DNA of 64,000 nt from Spongilla lacustris. Its lineage: Eukaryota; Porifera; Demospongiae; Spongillida; Spongillidae. The first letter of the stretch is position 1. Each line of letters opens with the position of its first letter. Below are positions 1 to 10,882 of this stretch, piece after piece. The position numbers and the translations under genes were made by a program. Location of the stretch: NCBI GenBank assembly GCA_949361645.1, contig OX442430.1, positions 2,341,856 to 2,405,855 on the forward strand. The letters run 5' to 3'. The notes under the pieces are model-generated. The model saw only the letters and a program-made list of their open reading frames with translations, did not search any database and was not told the DNA's origin.

Positions 1-311
1 TGTCATCAATGCAGAACATAACCGCCCCAAAGATACATGTACACTTCCTCATGCACTTCTGCCATCTATATGAAATGATTTGTTTGAGCCCCCCCCCCCC
101 CCCCTCCCCGCAAAATGTCCCCCCGGACATCCAATCCTAGGCACCGTGTCCCCCGAACACTGGTTCCTAGGCACCATTGGCATTGTCCCCCGGCCAAGGC
201 ATATATGTCCCCTGGCCAAGGCATATATGTCAACATGCAGGGGACATTTATGCCCAGGAATAATTGGTGCGCACTTGTTTTTGTTTTTCTTCTACTTAAT
301 ACACAATATAA
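1..311. other. Low-complexity start of window: C tract and GTCCCC-rich repeats
   Basis: A poly-C tract (about 89-104) is followed by several diverged copies of a TGTCCCC...GGCCAAGGCATATA-like unit up to about 250. I see no coding potential above chance. The tract resembles the poly-C/poly-G stretches next to transposon ends elsewhere in the window. Confidence 0.4.
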
Positions 312-1708
312 AGTGCGTAACGTGATACTTGATCTTAAAATTTTTTCCAGCAATTTTACAATTCTCTTGAATTTTGTAGCTAAGTGATATGAGATAATCA
401 AAATCTGAAAACGGAATAAGCTTTACTAGCCATCTGGCAATAAATAACATTAAAAATGAAGTGTGTCAAGTTATTTTCGGGCCCGCACTCTTTTATTTTC
501 TTTTATTTTCTATTATTGCTCCAAACACGTCATTGCTAAATATAACTGAAAGTGGGTGTGCAGATCATAGCAAAAACGGTTCTTTTCAGAACCAAGAAGA
601 GCAAGCTTCTACCTCTGGGCTTACGCTTCGTAGGAGAAAGCAGTCGCCACCAATATGGGCGCCGCTGATGAAGAAAAAAGCCCCGAGACTGACCGAGAGG
701 TAACACGGCCGGAGTTGTTACACGATTGCAGCAAGCGCAAGCCATCAAGTCTCGGCGACCAGCAGCTGTGATTGCCAGCAATGCATCCAAGGATCGAGCT
801 CGAGGCCTTAGCTGCTCATATGCCAGACATCCCTGATGCCGATGCAAGAAAGCTAGCACTGCGCATGTACTACCTGGAGCTCTCCGAAGGAGTATTGCTA
901 AAAGATGCATGCCCAAACGAAAGTCGGGAAGAGGTTTTTTTATTACCCAATGCGTTGCTGGCAATCACAGCTGCTGATCGGCTTTTTTGATTGGGGCTTT
1001 TCTCTTCATCAGCGGCTCCCATATTGGTGGCGACTGCTTTCTCCTACGAAGCAGTAGCCCACTGGTAGAAGCTTGCTCTTCTTGGTTCTGAAAAGAATCG
1101 TTTTGGCTCTGATCAGCACAACAGCTATAGGCATGTTTAGCAATGACGTCATTAACAAATGATATTCATTTCAATATGTCCGCTGTTTTTCAACCTTCCG
1201 ACTTGAAGCGTCTATTAGAGGGTAAAGACGACTTATAATGCTAGACCTAGACCTGATTCCGATACAGGTACCATTTGACTGCCTACATGCTCACTTTTAG
1301 GCAGGATAAAACGTGCCTAAAGAAAATCCTGACCTAACACTTTTCCACCTCAAATTGGCCTTCGTAGGCAAGCAGAACTCAAACTGTGTCCCGGGTTCGA
1401 AATCGGACTGCGCAGTTTGGTGCAAGGTGCAACGCTGCATATGTATACCAACGATCAGCGCAATCCGTTGCGAAACAGAGGAGAAATGGGCCAAAAACTG
1501 TGTGTTTGGAGCAATAATAGAAAATAAAAGAGTGCGGGCCCGAAAATAACTTGACACACTTCTTTTTCTATGTTATTTATTGCCAGATGGCTAGTAAAGC
1601 TTATTCCGTTTTCAGATTTTGATTATCTCATACCACTAGGCTACAAAATTCAAGAGAATTGTAAAATTGCTGGAAAAAATTTTAAGATCAAGTATCATGT
1701 TACGCACT
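312..1708. mobile_element. Long foldback (inverted-repeat) element 1
   Basis: The sequence from 312 onward returns as its reverse complement ending at 1708. Outer arms are about 312-550 and 1500-1708, and inner arms about 560-790 and 945-1125, with scattered mismatches. The right arm holds about 350 extra bases (1150-1500) that the left arm lacks. Both inner arms carry a stem-loop-like motif (578-593 and 1084-1099) upstream of an ATG-GGC-GCC-like start (655 plus, about 1021 minus). I see no transposase and no clear target-site duplication. It is probably a non-autonomous foldback transposon; a local inverted duplication is the alternative. Confidence 0.7.
578..593 (+). other. Histone 3'-end-type stem-loop motif
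   Basis: GGTTCTTTTCAGAACC forms a perfect 6-bp stem with a TTTC loop. It is preceded by CAAAAAC and followed by AAGAAGAGC. This matches the known metazoan replication-dependent histone mRNA stem-loop (six-base stem, UUUC-type loop, A-rich 5' flank, purine-rich downstream element). No histone coding sequence lies next to it. It could instead be a chance palindrome or a splice-acceptor-like tract (TTCTTTTCAG). Confidence 0.4.
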
Positions 1709-2090
1709 GTAGGCCTGGCATAAATAAGTATACTGAATAATGAAATCGGATAGTGTATAAGTGTATTATGCTTCTTGGGTAGTTACGTTATATGCAAAGC
1801 AGCTTCTTTTTATATCTATATATAAGGCTCATGCTGCATGCACCATCCATCCAAACTTCACTCCTCGAGTAGCTGCAGTTGGTTCTTGCGTACAAGGTAT
1901 TTAAGTACATGTATGATACGTATATCGATCATGCCGTTCAATAATGAAAGTAAGTAAGCAAGTGATTTTTCTCGCATTCACTATTCTATCTGTTTTTCAT
2001 GTTTCTACGCAATTATGTGCTATGTTTTGTGACTTGAAAAGTGCGAAAGTTGCAAAGCGGGAGTAGGCTGTACTGGCCCACGCCCCGAAA

Positions 2091-2107
2091 TCCTGGATCC
2101 GCCCCTG
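2091..2107 (-). mobile_element. hAT-like transposon terminus, isolated
   Basis: Read on the minus strand, this is CAGGGGCGGATCCAGGA. That sequence is typical of non-autonomous hAT-like element ends and resembles the ends at 19051, 47102 and 47525. I could not find the partner end nearby, so this may be a solo or decayed copy. Confidence 0.4.
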
Positions 2108-3782
2108 ACCCGCGAGCCTATCGCGAGTCGCTCTTGTCCTTCAAGGAAACGCATACATTTTGTGATTGGCGATAGCAAGAAGTCTTATAGAATCATTTCA
2201 AACTCTCTGTATCTTCACAGGATGGAAGTTAGCGCTTAGTTTCGTTAATGCATGGAGCTAGAATTAGAGAGCTGCTATTTGCTTCTTTGTTCTACTTGCA
2301 TGGCAAGTATTTGTGCAACATACTGTCAAAAGTATTGACTTCTCCGAAACTAAAAACAATTGTTGAGACAGTGATCCAGGCAGTGTCTTGATACCACATT
2401 TAAAACGTGTCTGTTTTCTCAGGCTGAAACGCTAGCACTTCACCAAGATGGAAATTTTAAAACCACCTATCATTGGAAATTAATGATTCCTTTTAAATCA
2501 TTTGCATGGCCTGCATGTATTACGCTATACGATAAATATATAATTCTTGGCATGCACACCTCAATTTTAAATGTAGCACTATAATTAATATGGTTAGCAC
2601 ACTACAGAATTAGACACCGCTATAAAGTTATATATTTTTATATACAATAGCTCGGTTAAGCCGGAGAGTGAAGTAGCTAACTACCGTATGGACAATGCTT
2701 AATTTCTAATACATGACAAACATACATGTGTACATCAGAAAAATATCATAAGTGACCCACAAATGTTTTAATTGTCTCGTCCAAGATGTGCTCCCCCTTT
2801 TGGAGAAAGAAAAGTTCAGCTATAATTATGCTTTTGCATCACTAAACTTTGTTTGGAAGTATATACGTATTAGAGTTACAGTCATTTCCCTGTACATCGT
2901 GATCGCATCGAACCATACATCGATCGATTGCGACGATTTACCTTCTGCTTATAATTTTCACTATTCTTTCCGGCTCTTGTTATACGTTCCATGCACTGTC
3001 GATCGCCACTCAGATCCTTGCAACGTGCATATAACCTTTCGTTTAGCATACAATAAAGAGCACCGTACCACTGTCTAAAAGACCGTCTCTAATATTATTG
3101 GATACCTTCCGTTCACCAAAGGAAAAAAAAACTGTTCACATGCGCACATTCATACAGCATGTGCAGTTACGAGGATTCGAAGGCTACATGTAAGTGTTTC
3201 GCTGAACTTGTATTGCAAACGTGGACAAAGAGTGGGGAGAATGGTCCGAATGGACAACTAGGGAAAAATGTCCGGCATGGGGGTAATTCCAAGAGAAGAC
3301 ATTTTTTCCCTAGGCATCAATGGACCTACTCGCATACAGCAATCGTATCCCGTTTGCATGTATATAGCCTTGAGAGGCCGTTTGGGATTTCAAAAGTGTA
3401 CTGCATGTACATATACATGTACATTTCTGTAACTGCATGCTATTGTAATGAATTTTATAGATCAAGATGCATACTAACTCCGACTTACCTCCATTTTGAC
3501 GCGTGGGCAAATGACAGGCACCTGCAAATAGACTAAGCTTTTTAATTACTTACTAGAGCTTACATTCCAGCTAGTCGTTATTCTTCGCGCTTACAATAGC
3601 TGGAGACGGTTTACACGAACGGTATCACAAACTGTTGTTGTTGTTGCAAGTCTGGCATTCTTTTTCCTATACATGTAAGTCTGACACCTATTTCAGCAAC
3701 TGCCTCTGAATTGCAGGTGCACTTGCTCTGAGTGAAGCACTCTTCAGCTGCTTCAGCTGCAATTGCTGTTGGTACGACACCA

Positions 3783-3830
3783 TAGTCTGGGGAACAGACC
3801 ATATTCATATATGGTCTGGTCCCCAGACTA
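3783..3830. repeat. Hairpin, 22-bp arms with a 4-base loop
   Basis: Arms 3783-3804 and 3809-3830 are reverse complements with one mismatch (TAGTCTGGGG...). An AT dinucleotide run follows. A 14-base core, GTCTGGGGACCAGA, recurs at 37702-37715. Confidence 0.75.
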
Positions 3831-5881
3831 GATGCTATATATATATATATATTATATATATATATATAATTATTATAATTATATAATATTATATCATTAT
3901 ACAAGTAAATATAATAAAATACTCTATGAGAAGGTATACATAGTACTTGAAGGCAAAAAGGTGTAAAAATAGTAAACAAGTGTTAAATCATACAGAAAAA
4001 AGAAATATTTTGCACTTTTGTAGAACATCTCTTTTCCTTGTGCTAAATATAGTACTATTTCATTTTTCTATTTTTCCTGGCTTTTCACACCACTATTGCC
4101 CCCACCTTATATACAACACAATACCACACATCTCTCTCAAACATACAACACAGGCCCAATAGGCATATTAACCTTTGTAACTTGACTTCATGAATCTGAG
4201 AGGAAGAACTCAACTGAATGGGAACACAATAATTAGGAAGTGCAAATAGGGCGGGCAAATGAGTGCATACTGCAAACACTATATACCACCAACCTATCAT
4301 AAAGAATGTGTTTTATTTACTTCTTTCATTGCTTTTTACTAATAACTGGGTTATTGTACGTACATTCTAATTACTAGATACGATGAAATATTTGTATGGG
4401 AACGACAGTCCGCATGAAGCATTACGTATAGCAGCACTTTTAGTATTTTTAAAACTGTACATCTGAAAGGGCAGTCGGCTGGTAAATTCTAAAGCTAATT
4501 GCACTCTGTAAAACCATTCCTACTCAAAGTTGTGCATAGTGGGGAAAAAAAAAGCGACGTCAATTGTTTTCTTAAAGCAAACGATTTCGCGACTCGAACA
4601 AAAACATGAAAATGATCGTCTTTGCCTTCTGGTTAGACAGCAACAAAGAACTAAACTATCCGATTCTCGGGACGCGAGTAATACGCGAGTCTCTTGTTTA
4701 TTAATAATCGGAAATCCTATATGAAACTCTCAATACATGATTAGAATAAAATAAATTATGTAATCATTATTATACATGTACATGCATGTCAGACCAGCTG
4801 AAAATTAGTTGCCGAAGATAGGGCTGGCATCACTATGTAGTAGCTAGTTTGCAAGCCTGACAATACAACTACTTGCACACTATGAACTAATGAAGTGGAA
4901 TATAGTTTGTACATCCAATTGGATCAATTATATGAGTTCCCTGCATTTGTATCCAGCCCATCCCTGAGTCATGGACAGATACTGCATATTGATATTGAAT
5001 CATGTACATGTGTACATATACATCACTTTTGTTTATTCATATATTGTCGCATCAGTTAATCAAATTGTTACACCAGCGAGAAATTACAAGCATGTGATGG
5101 AAGAACGTTCATTGATGTTGCAATATGATGTAAATTGTGCAGTCTTTTATACGCAGGTATTCAGTAATGAAACATGTACGCATATGTCACTTGTAAGCAT
5201 TTAAACACTTTACTGTCTAATCATGAAGATCGAGATAAAAATCCATCCTTTTTAAAAATTCAATTTAGATTTTAAAAATACTTGGCCATGTTAAATGTAC
5301 AGCAATTTACTTCGGATGACGATATAATCCAAATAACTATAAATTACAGCTTGTCTACATGTGCCTTCACATCCTCAGGACAACCTATGGTAAATTGACA
5401 CAGAGAAAAATTACAAACAATTCGCTGACCATGGCTTTTTTTAAACTGCTGTAGATATGTATTGAAATAACTCATATTCCAACTTTCCAATTTTTTATTC
5501 TCATTGTCGGAAACATGACCTACATGTAAGTACAAGCTATAAAAGAGACATGAGCTAGTGAACTGCTGATGCTAAGCAAGGCAAACAGATATGAGTTGCA
5601 TAATATGTTAACAGCAGCCATATTTGATTACAAGCTGCACGATCTATCTTATTGTATGAATATTATAAACATGTAAATAAAATAACACAACTAAACTCAT
5701 AACACCACAATAATTATCTACATGTATTTCTGTAATAAAATGTATTTTTTTTTTCATTTTGTAAAATAATAATTATACTTGTAATTACAAGAACGAACTT
5801 GTACATTGCTAACTAAATTTTATATATACCTACCACCTAGACTACACAAAAAAACGAAACAGAAAAAAAAAGAAAAACACA

Positions 5882-6162
5882 TACACAACATTTTCAGCCC
5901 TCGCCCACTGAATGCTGAAACCTAGCATGGGATAGCAAGGCTCTGGCATTGCAGCAAACTAAGGTGAGGTTCAGTCTCTGATAGATGTTTGTAATGGCCT
6001 TTGACTTGCTGCACTGCAACTGCAAAGCCAGACGGGCAGCCAGCCAAGAAATGGAACCCTGAGCTTCCACACCCCAACAACCATAGAACTCTACTGCCAA
6101 GGGTATGCAGACCCAACCCAACTCTGTGCACTTGGGATCATTGGCATTGTGCTTGCTTCTAT

Positions 6163-6163
<1 letters not shown>
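5882..6163 (-). pseudogene. 5'-truncated RLE-type LINE copy, 3' end only (fragment 1)
   Basis: On the minus strand the frame encodes the last part of the restriction-like endonuclease domain. It starts near ANDPKC, continues through ELGWVCIPLAVEFYGCWG, and ends at NARALLSH. It aligns by eye with the C-terminus of the near full-length copy at 6763-9945. The 5' edge of the fragment lies directly against an (AAT)n tract (6164-6208). No RT sequence is present, so it is non-autonomous debris. Confidence 0.75.

Positions 6164-6208
<45 letters not shown>
6164..6208. repeat. (ATT)n microsatellite at a LINE junction
   Basis: About 14 ATT units followed by T-rich sequence. It abuts the 5' edge of LINE fragment 1 and lies downstream of fragment 2, consistent with a retrotransposon tail that later served as an insertion site. 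Confidence 0.85.
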
Positions 6209-6209
<1 letters not shown>

Positions 6210-6364
6210 TTTTATTTATTTATTTTTATTTTATTTTTTATTATTTTATTTTATTAATAATTTAATACATGTAAAATACCTTGTACATTTACAACATTAT
6301 TACAGTTTAAGCTACACAGTTACTAAACAAAAAACTATACACTGGAACGGAGAAGGTGAGGAGA

Positions 6365-6606
6365 CTAACATCCAGTTGCCATCGAACGGGACAGCAGAGC
6401 TCTGGCATTTGCTCTAACTAGGACCAGGTTTAACCTGCCATAGAGAGCCGAAGTGGCCTGGGACTTGCAACAATTTGATCTAATTGCAAGGCGCGCCGCA
6501 AGTCGAGAAAGGTTTGTCTGTGCTTCAGGACCCCAACAACCATAAACCTCAACTGCCAAAGGTACACACACCCACCCAAGCTCTGAGCACTTTGCGTCAT
6601 TGCTGG
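6365..6606 (-). pseudogene. 5'-truncated RLE-type LINE copy (fragment 2)
   Basis: The minus-strand frame starts ASNDAKCSELGWVC directly after an (AAT)n tract, continues with PLAVEVYGCWGPEA and ends at RANARALLSRS. It covers the same domain segment as fragment 1 and breaks within about a dozen bases of the same codon. It is clearly related to, but diverged from, the copy at 6763-9945. Confidence 0.75.
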
Positions 6607-6634
6607 CATTATTATTATTATTATTATTATTTTA
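6607..6634. repeat. (ATT)n tail of the LINE
   Basis: About nine ATT units between the 3' UTR of the near full-length LINE and the 5' edge of fragment 2. On the minus strand it is an (AAT)n tail. Confidence 0.85.
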
Positions 6635-6762
6635 TTGTGTAAATTTGTATACATTATTGCATTACATTGATATACAGGATAAATGGACATGCACAAATAC
6701 ACTGATATATAAACATATGCAACTAGACTAAACACAATGTACACAAAATGCTAACTATATAT

Positions 6763-9700
6763 CTACCCTACATCACTTTGACTGATGCTACGGGAAAGGA
6801 TGGCAATGGCATTAGCTCGTACCAGGTGAAGGTTCAGCCGCCCGTAGAGTGTGGTAAGAACCACAGACTTTGTCTTGGATGAGCAAGTGGCTAGTCGAGA
6901 GGCTAGCTGAGAGATGGACTCCAAAGCCTCTTTTCCCCAGGCTCCATACGACTCCACCACCAATGGTACACAGACCCAATCAAGTTCCTTACATTTGGTG
7001 TCATTGGAGGAGTGCTTTCTCAGCTCAGTAGTCAGTGCAGCTACTCCTGCTGTCACACTCGCTTCCAAAAGAGTTGTAGGATTAAGCGGAGATGTGACAG
7101 ACAGGTCAAAAGCTGCTGCCATGCCCAAGACCCAGTTTGGAACTAAAAGGTCAGCTGGATGGGTGTGGCTGTGATTGGTGAGATTATTACCCATTTCCAC
7201 CTGGACACCCAGATGAGCTCGCCGGCAGGACTCTGCAAGGACATCACGCAGTTTATTGTGGCGGGAAACCACATCACCACCCCTTTTGCAGGTAACAGCA
7301 TGATGGCCAAGTGGGTCCAAGGCAATCTCAGGGCACAGTGGGCAGCATGAACCATAAGAAAGGTCCAGGCCAAGCTACCACTTGATGGCAACCTGAAATT
7401 GGGAAGAGTCAAGATGGAGTCCAAGACCTTCTGACGGAGTAACAGACAGCCATGAACCTGCATGAGGGGAGGAAACAGACAGCAAGCGAGCCTTGTCAGC
7501 AATGGAGGACATGTCAAGTAGAACCTTGAAGAGGTGGTCATCCAGCTTGGAGGAAAGGCTCTTTTGGGTGACTGAAGTCAACAGAAGTGCCTCTAAGTTA
7601 ATAGCCTCTGATGGTGGTAGAAACGAATTAAACATATGAGTTGCTGAGGCAAGGTGGTGCTGAGACTGGGAGCCAAAACCCGAAGTACAAAGTGAGGCAA
7701 TGTAAGCTGCAGGGGAGTGTTGCGCGAGGGAACGCAGACCCAGACCACCTCTACTCAGACTCAGCCTAGCCTGGTGCCAGGCATGATCAGATGTGTCCAC
7801 TGCAGTACATTGTGCAAAGCACTTACGTACATCGGCATCAAAAATTTCAAAGGCTTTTGTGGTATGCAAAGGAGGAGTAGTGCGAGCCAGATGGATAAGC
7901 TTACAGAAACCTTCACAGATACGAAGGAGTGTAAAGGCCACCTGAGGGTCTACTGCTCCAACCTCTTCCAGACTGGACAGAAGTTGTTTAACAGCAACGT
8001 GTTTTTTAGAGATGAAGGCTGAGCAGAAGTCAGCACTACCAATAGGAACTCCCAAAATATCTTAATTAGGCTCACTCGACTGTTTCATCTCAGGGGGAAA
8101 GGAACTTAAACCCTTGCAGCTGAACACCTCACACTTAGAGATGTTAATGTGAAGACCTAAGGGAGGACCCAGCTCTTGGATCAATTTCAGGACTGAACCC
8201 AAAGATGACCTTGGACCAGCAAGTGCACCATCATCAAGATACCAGGCATGGAGCAGTAGAGGACAACCACTATCTTTGGTAATTGCTGTAATTAGAGCAT
8301 TCAGCACAAGGGAAAAAAACAGAGGACCAAGAGGATCACCTTGCTGCACCCCGGACTTAGATCTCAGTCGCCCTAGGGGATGCCACAAAAAAGGTTGTTG
8401 GCTGTAGCACCAGCTTGCCCAAGGTAGCAGCTCTGGGAAATGCTTTGCACACTCGGAAAGGAGTGACTGCCAAGATACCACATTGAAGGCATTCCTCATG
8501 TCAATCTTCAACACAGCAAAGTCATCATCACCCCAGTGCTCATCAATACATGCCCGCAGGCCGTGTGCTATCTTCTCTGCTACAAATGGGCAAGCCACAC
8601 CATACTGGAATGGATGAAAAAAACCAGTAGCCTTTTCTTTAACCATTGCACAAAGACATTTCCCAGTAAGGCGACGCAAAGCCTCTCCAACTGCAATTGG
8701 ACGAATGTCAAAGGGGCTACCTGATTTTGACTTTTTGAGAGCTGTTAGATTTCCTCCTGCAAGGAATGTTGACAATACTACGAGAGCCTTGCCAGAAGCA
8801 AGTATGTTGATGACAGCCCTTAGGGAATGGAGTATGGGTGTTTGCAGTTGAACTTCCGCAGCATCAATAAGGTGTTGTATGCGGAGACCTGAGGGACCAG
8901 CTGCAGTGAGCTTAGGGAAGGACCGTAATATTGCCATGATATTCATATCTGCTGGAATTAAAATGGGAGTATCAACATTAGGCAAGATTGGAGCAATAGG
9001 GCAGTCACTCTCTGGGTGTTTGGATTGGAGCAGTCTCCATGTTTCCTCAGTGTGTGGTGCAATACCAGGGGAAGTCAAGACCTGGCCTGCTTTACCATAA
9101 AGACCATCCTGTGCAAGGGAGATTGGCGAATCCACACGCTTCTTGGAGAGAGAATCATCACTAGGATGGTGGGATTTATTATACCCCGAAGCTCAAGCTT
9201 CTGCCTTGAGCCACAGTTCACCAAAGTGACCCTTTGACCAGAGATCGCAAAGTAGATTTATGGAAACTGGCTTGTTATGACGACCACGACGCTTAGAGGA
9301 AGGCAGAACACACTTGGGCAGCATGAAAAGCTTCAACCAAGAGTCAACAGAGTTATCAGTGGCAACTGCTTTGAGAGCAGCTAAAAGTACACGTGCAAAA
9401 GCTGGCCTAGCGTTGTGAGGAACAAAGCGAATGGTAGAGCACTTGAGGTTACAAATGTCCTCAAAAGAAGGCAGGTCAACAGATGGTATGCTTGAAGCAC
9501 CAGTGATGGGCACTGTAACTTGAAAAAAGCACTTCAGATGATGTGTGGGCGCTTTATTAATAGCAACAAACTCGGTACAACGGTTGCAGATGGAAAGGCC
9601 TTGCTCGTTTAGCCAAGCTTCTGGGACTTTTCCAGGGAGAGCGCCCTTTGCGTGTCTGCCCATGTGAATGCGCCACATGGTGGGTGCAACGAGTTCTTGA

Positions 9701-9945
9701 CATCCCTGGGCTGTGCATTGCCTTCTACCACCTGGATGGTTGACTTCTACGTGCGAAATAGAATCCAACGTGTGGGGTAACGTGTGGGGTAGTGAATCTG
9801 ATTGGGACAGCTGCTGGGCAGTGCGCTGTGAGGAAGGCAGCTGCTGCGAAGATATTGATGGAGAAAGTGGCCGTGGAATCGGCAACGGCAATGATGTTGG
9901 CCGTCCTGGTGTTGATGCAGCAATTGATACATTGTGACAACATTG
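6763..9945 (-). pseudogene. LINE polyprotein (zinc fingers, RT, RLE), broken by three in-frame stops
   Basis: One continuous minus-strand frame encodes the retrotransposition protein. Numbering from a TTG codon at 9891, there is a C2H2 finger at C59/C64/H76/H80 and a second Cys/His finger at C102/C105/H117/C121. The RT has motif A (KIDMRNAF, D codon at 8500-8502), GVQQGDPLGPL and the catalytic YLDDG (8227-8241). The endonuclease region has CPLC...H...C, RHNKLRD, RPADLLV and AFDLSVTSPLN. The only lesions are stops: TGA at 9193-9195, TAA at 8062-8064 and TAG at 7375-7377. There are no frameshifts. The TAG replaces the second W of a KWWLG motif kept in the plus-strand copy, and the TAA sits where the relic at 13.9 kb has L. 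There is no clear ATG, so the start is uncertain. Loss of activity looks recent. Confidence 0.85.
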
Positions 9946-9977
9946 ATGATGATGATGATGATGATTATTATTATTAA
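9946..9977. repeat. GAT/ATT microsatellite between head-to-head LINE copies
   Basis: A run of GAT units passes into ATT units. The minus-strand LINE frame begins on its left and the plus-strand truncated copy begins on its right, at about 9978. Confidence 0.85.
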
Positions 9978-10850
9978 TTACAATTCAACACACTCCTCAG
10001 CACAAGTTCCACAGCAGACAGGGCAAGATTATTATCCATCTCCTCCCCTCATGCTTCAGCATGGATCTCTGTAGTTCCATCAATCAGCTTTGGTTTGCAC
10101 TTTGAACCACAAGAGTTTAACACAGCCCTAAAATGGTGGCTTGGGGTTAATCCCTCAGTAGGTTTAGACAGCAATTTGATGGCTTGCCCTCTTTGTCCAG
10201 GTAATTCACTTGACCCATTGAGGTATCATTGCGTTACCTGCAAGAGAGGTGGCGATGTCACTTTGAGGCATAATGCTTTACGTGACGTGCTCTACAATAC
10301 TTTCCGTAGAGCTGGCTTGTCATCACATCTTGAAGTTGGTAGTGGCCGGGGTCAGGAGAGTTCAAGGACCCGTCCAGCAGACATCTTAGTCACCAATTGG
10401 GACAATGGCATCTCAGCAGCCTTCGATGTCACTGTTACATCTCCGCTTAATTCTAGTATTATTATGGAAGCGGGCATGTACTCAGGTGTTGCAGCAAGAG
10501 CAGCTGAATTCAGAAAACATACTCAAAATGACACAAAATGTGCTGAACTGAGTTGGAAATGTATTCCACTGGCCGTAGAGAGTTATGGTGCATGGGGTCC
10601 AGAGGCTTTGAAGGCTTTCTCACAAGTAGCCACTCGTTTAGTCATTCGTGGGAATACCTCTAAATCTATGGCATTGACTGACCTCTTTGGTCGCCTCAGT
10701 CATTCTTTAATTAGATCTAATGCTCGTGCCATTCTGAGTCGTTCCTACTCCAACCTTGTGCAGCAGGTGGATGAACTTTGTGTGTAATTGATTGCATTGT
10801 GTGTGGTTGTGTGTGAACATGTATATGTATATACTAAGAGGAGTAATGTA
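9978..10850 (+). pseudogene. 5'-truncated LINE copy with intact endonuclease frame
   Basis: The plus-strand frame is open from 9978 to the stop at 10785-10787. It has no start codon of its own, so it is a truncated insertion and not a gene. It begins in the region after the RT (STADRARLLSISSPHA). It then carries the whole RLE region: LKWWLGV, CPLC, HCVTCKRGGD, RHNALRD, RPADILVTNW, AFDVTVTSPLN and IPLAVESYGAWG. A short 3' UTR ends in TAATAATA-rich sequence near 10850-10880. All endonuclease motif residues look intact. Confidence 0.8.
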
Positions 10851-10882
10851 TTATCATTAATAATAATAGTATTATATTATAA

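Larger units (their letters stand above)
1709..5880. other. Gene-poor stretch
   Basis: About 4.2 kb with only short open frames in AT-rich sequence and no recognisable domain. It contains one transposon-like end (2091-2107), an AT microsatellite after 3838 and a hairpin (3783-3830). I see no convincing exon. Confidence 0.5.
6607..9945 (-). mobile_element. Near full-length non-LTR retrotransposon, RLE type
   Basis: The element runs on the minus strand. It starts by the GAT/ATT microsatellite at 9946-9977, carries one long frame (stop near 6763), has a short 3' UTR (about 6635-6762) and ends in an (ATT)n tail at 6607-6634. N-terminal zinc fingers, a central reverse transcriptase and a C-terminal CCHC plus PD-(D/E)XK-like endonuclease give the layout known for R2/R4/NeSL/Hero-type LINEs. 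The TAA-type tail recalls the R4/Dong group, which is known for TAA-repeat targets. The clade assignment is inference. Confidence 0.8.

Noticed and set aside
7143..7541. Alternative minus-strand frame (MTTSSRFYLTC...) over the LINE
   Set aside because: Shadow of the true LINE frame, which carries the conserved endonuclease motifs.
10095..10787. Treating this 230-codon ORF as a host gene
   Set aside because: It is the endonuclease part of a truncated LINE. The frame extends upstream to 9978 without an ATG and ends by a TAATAATA tail.
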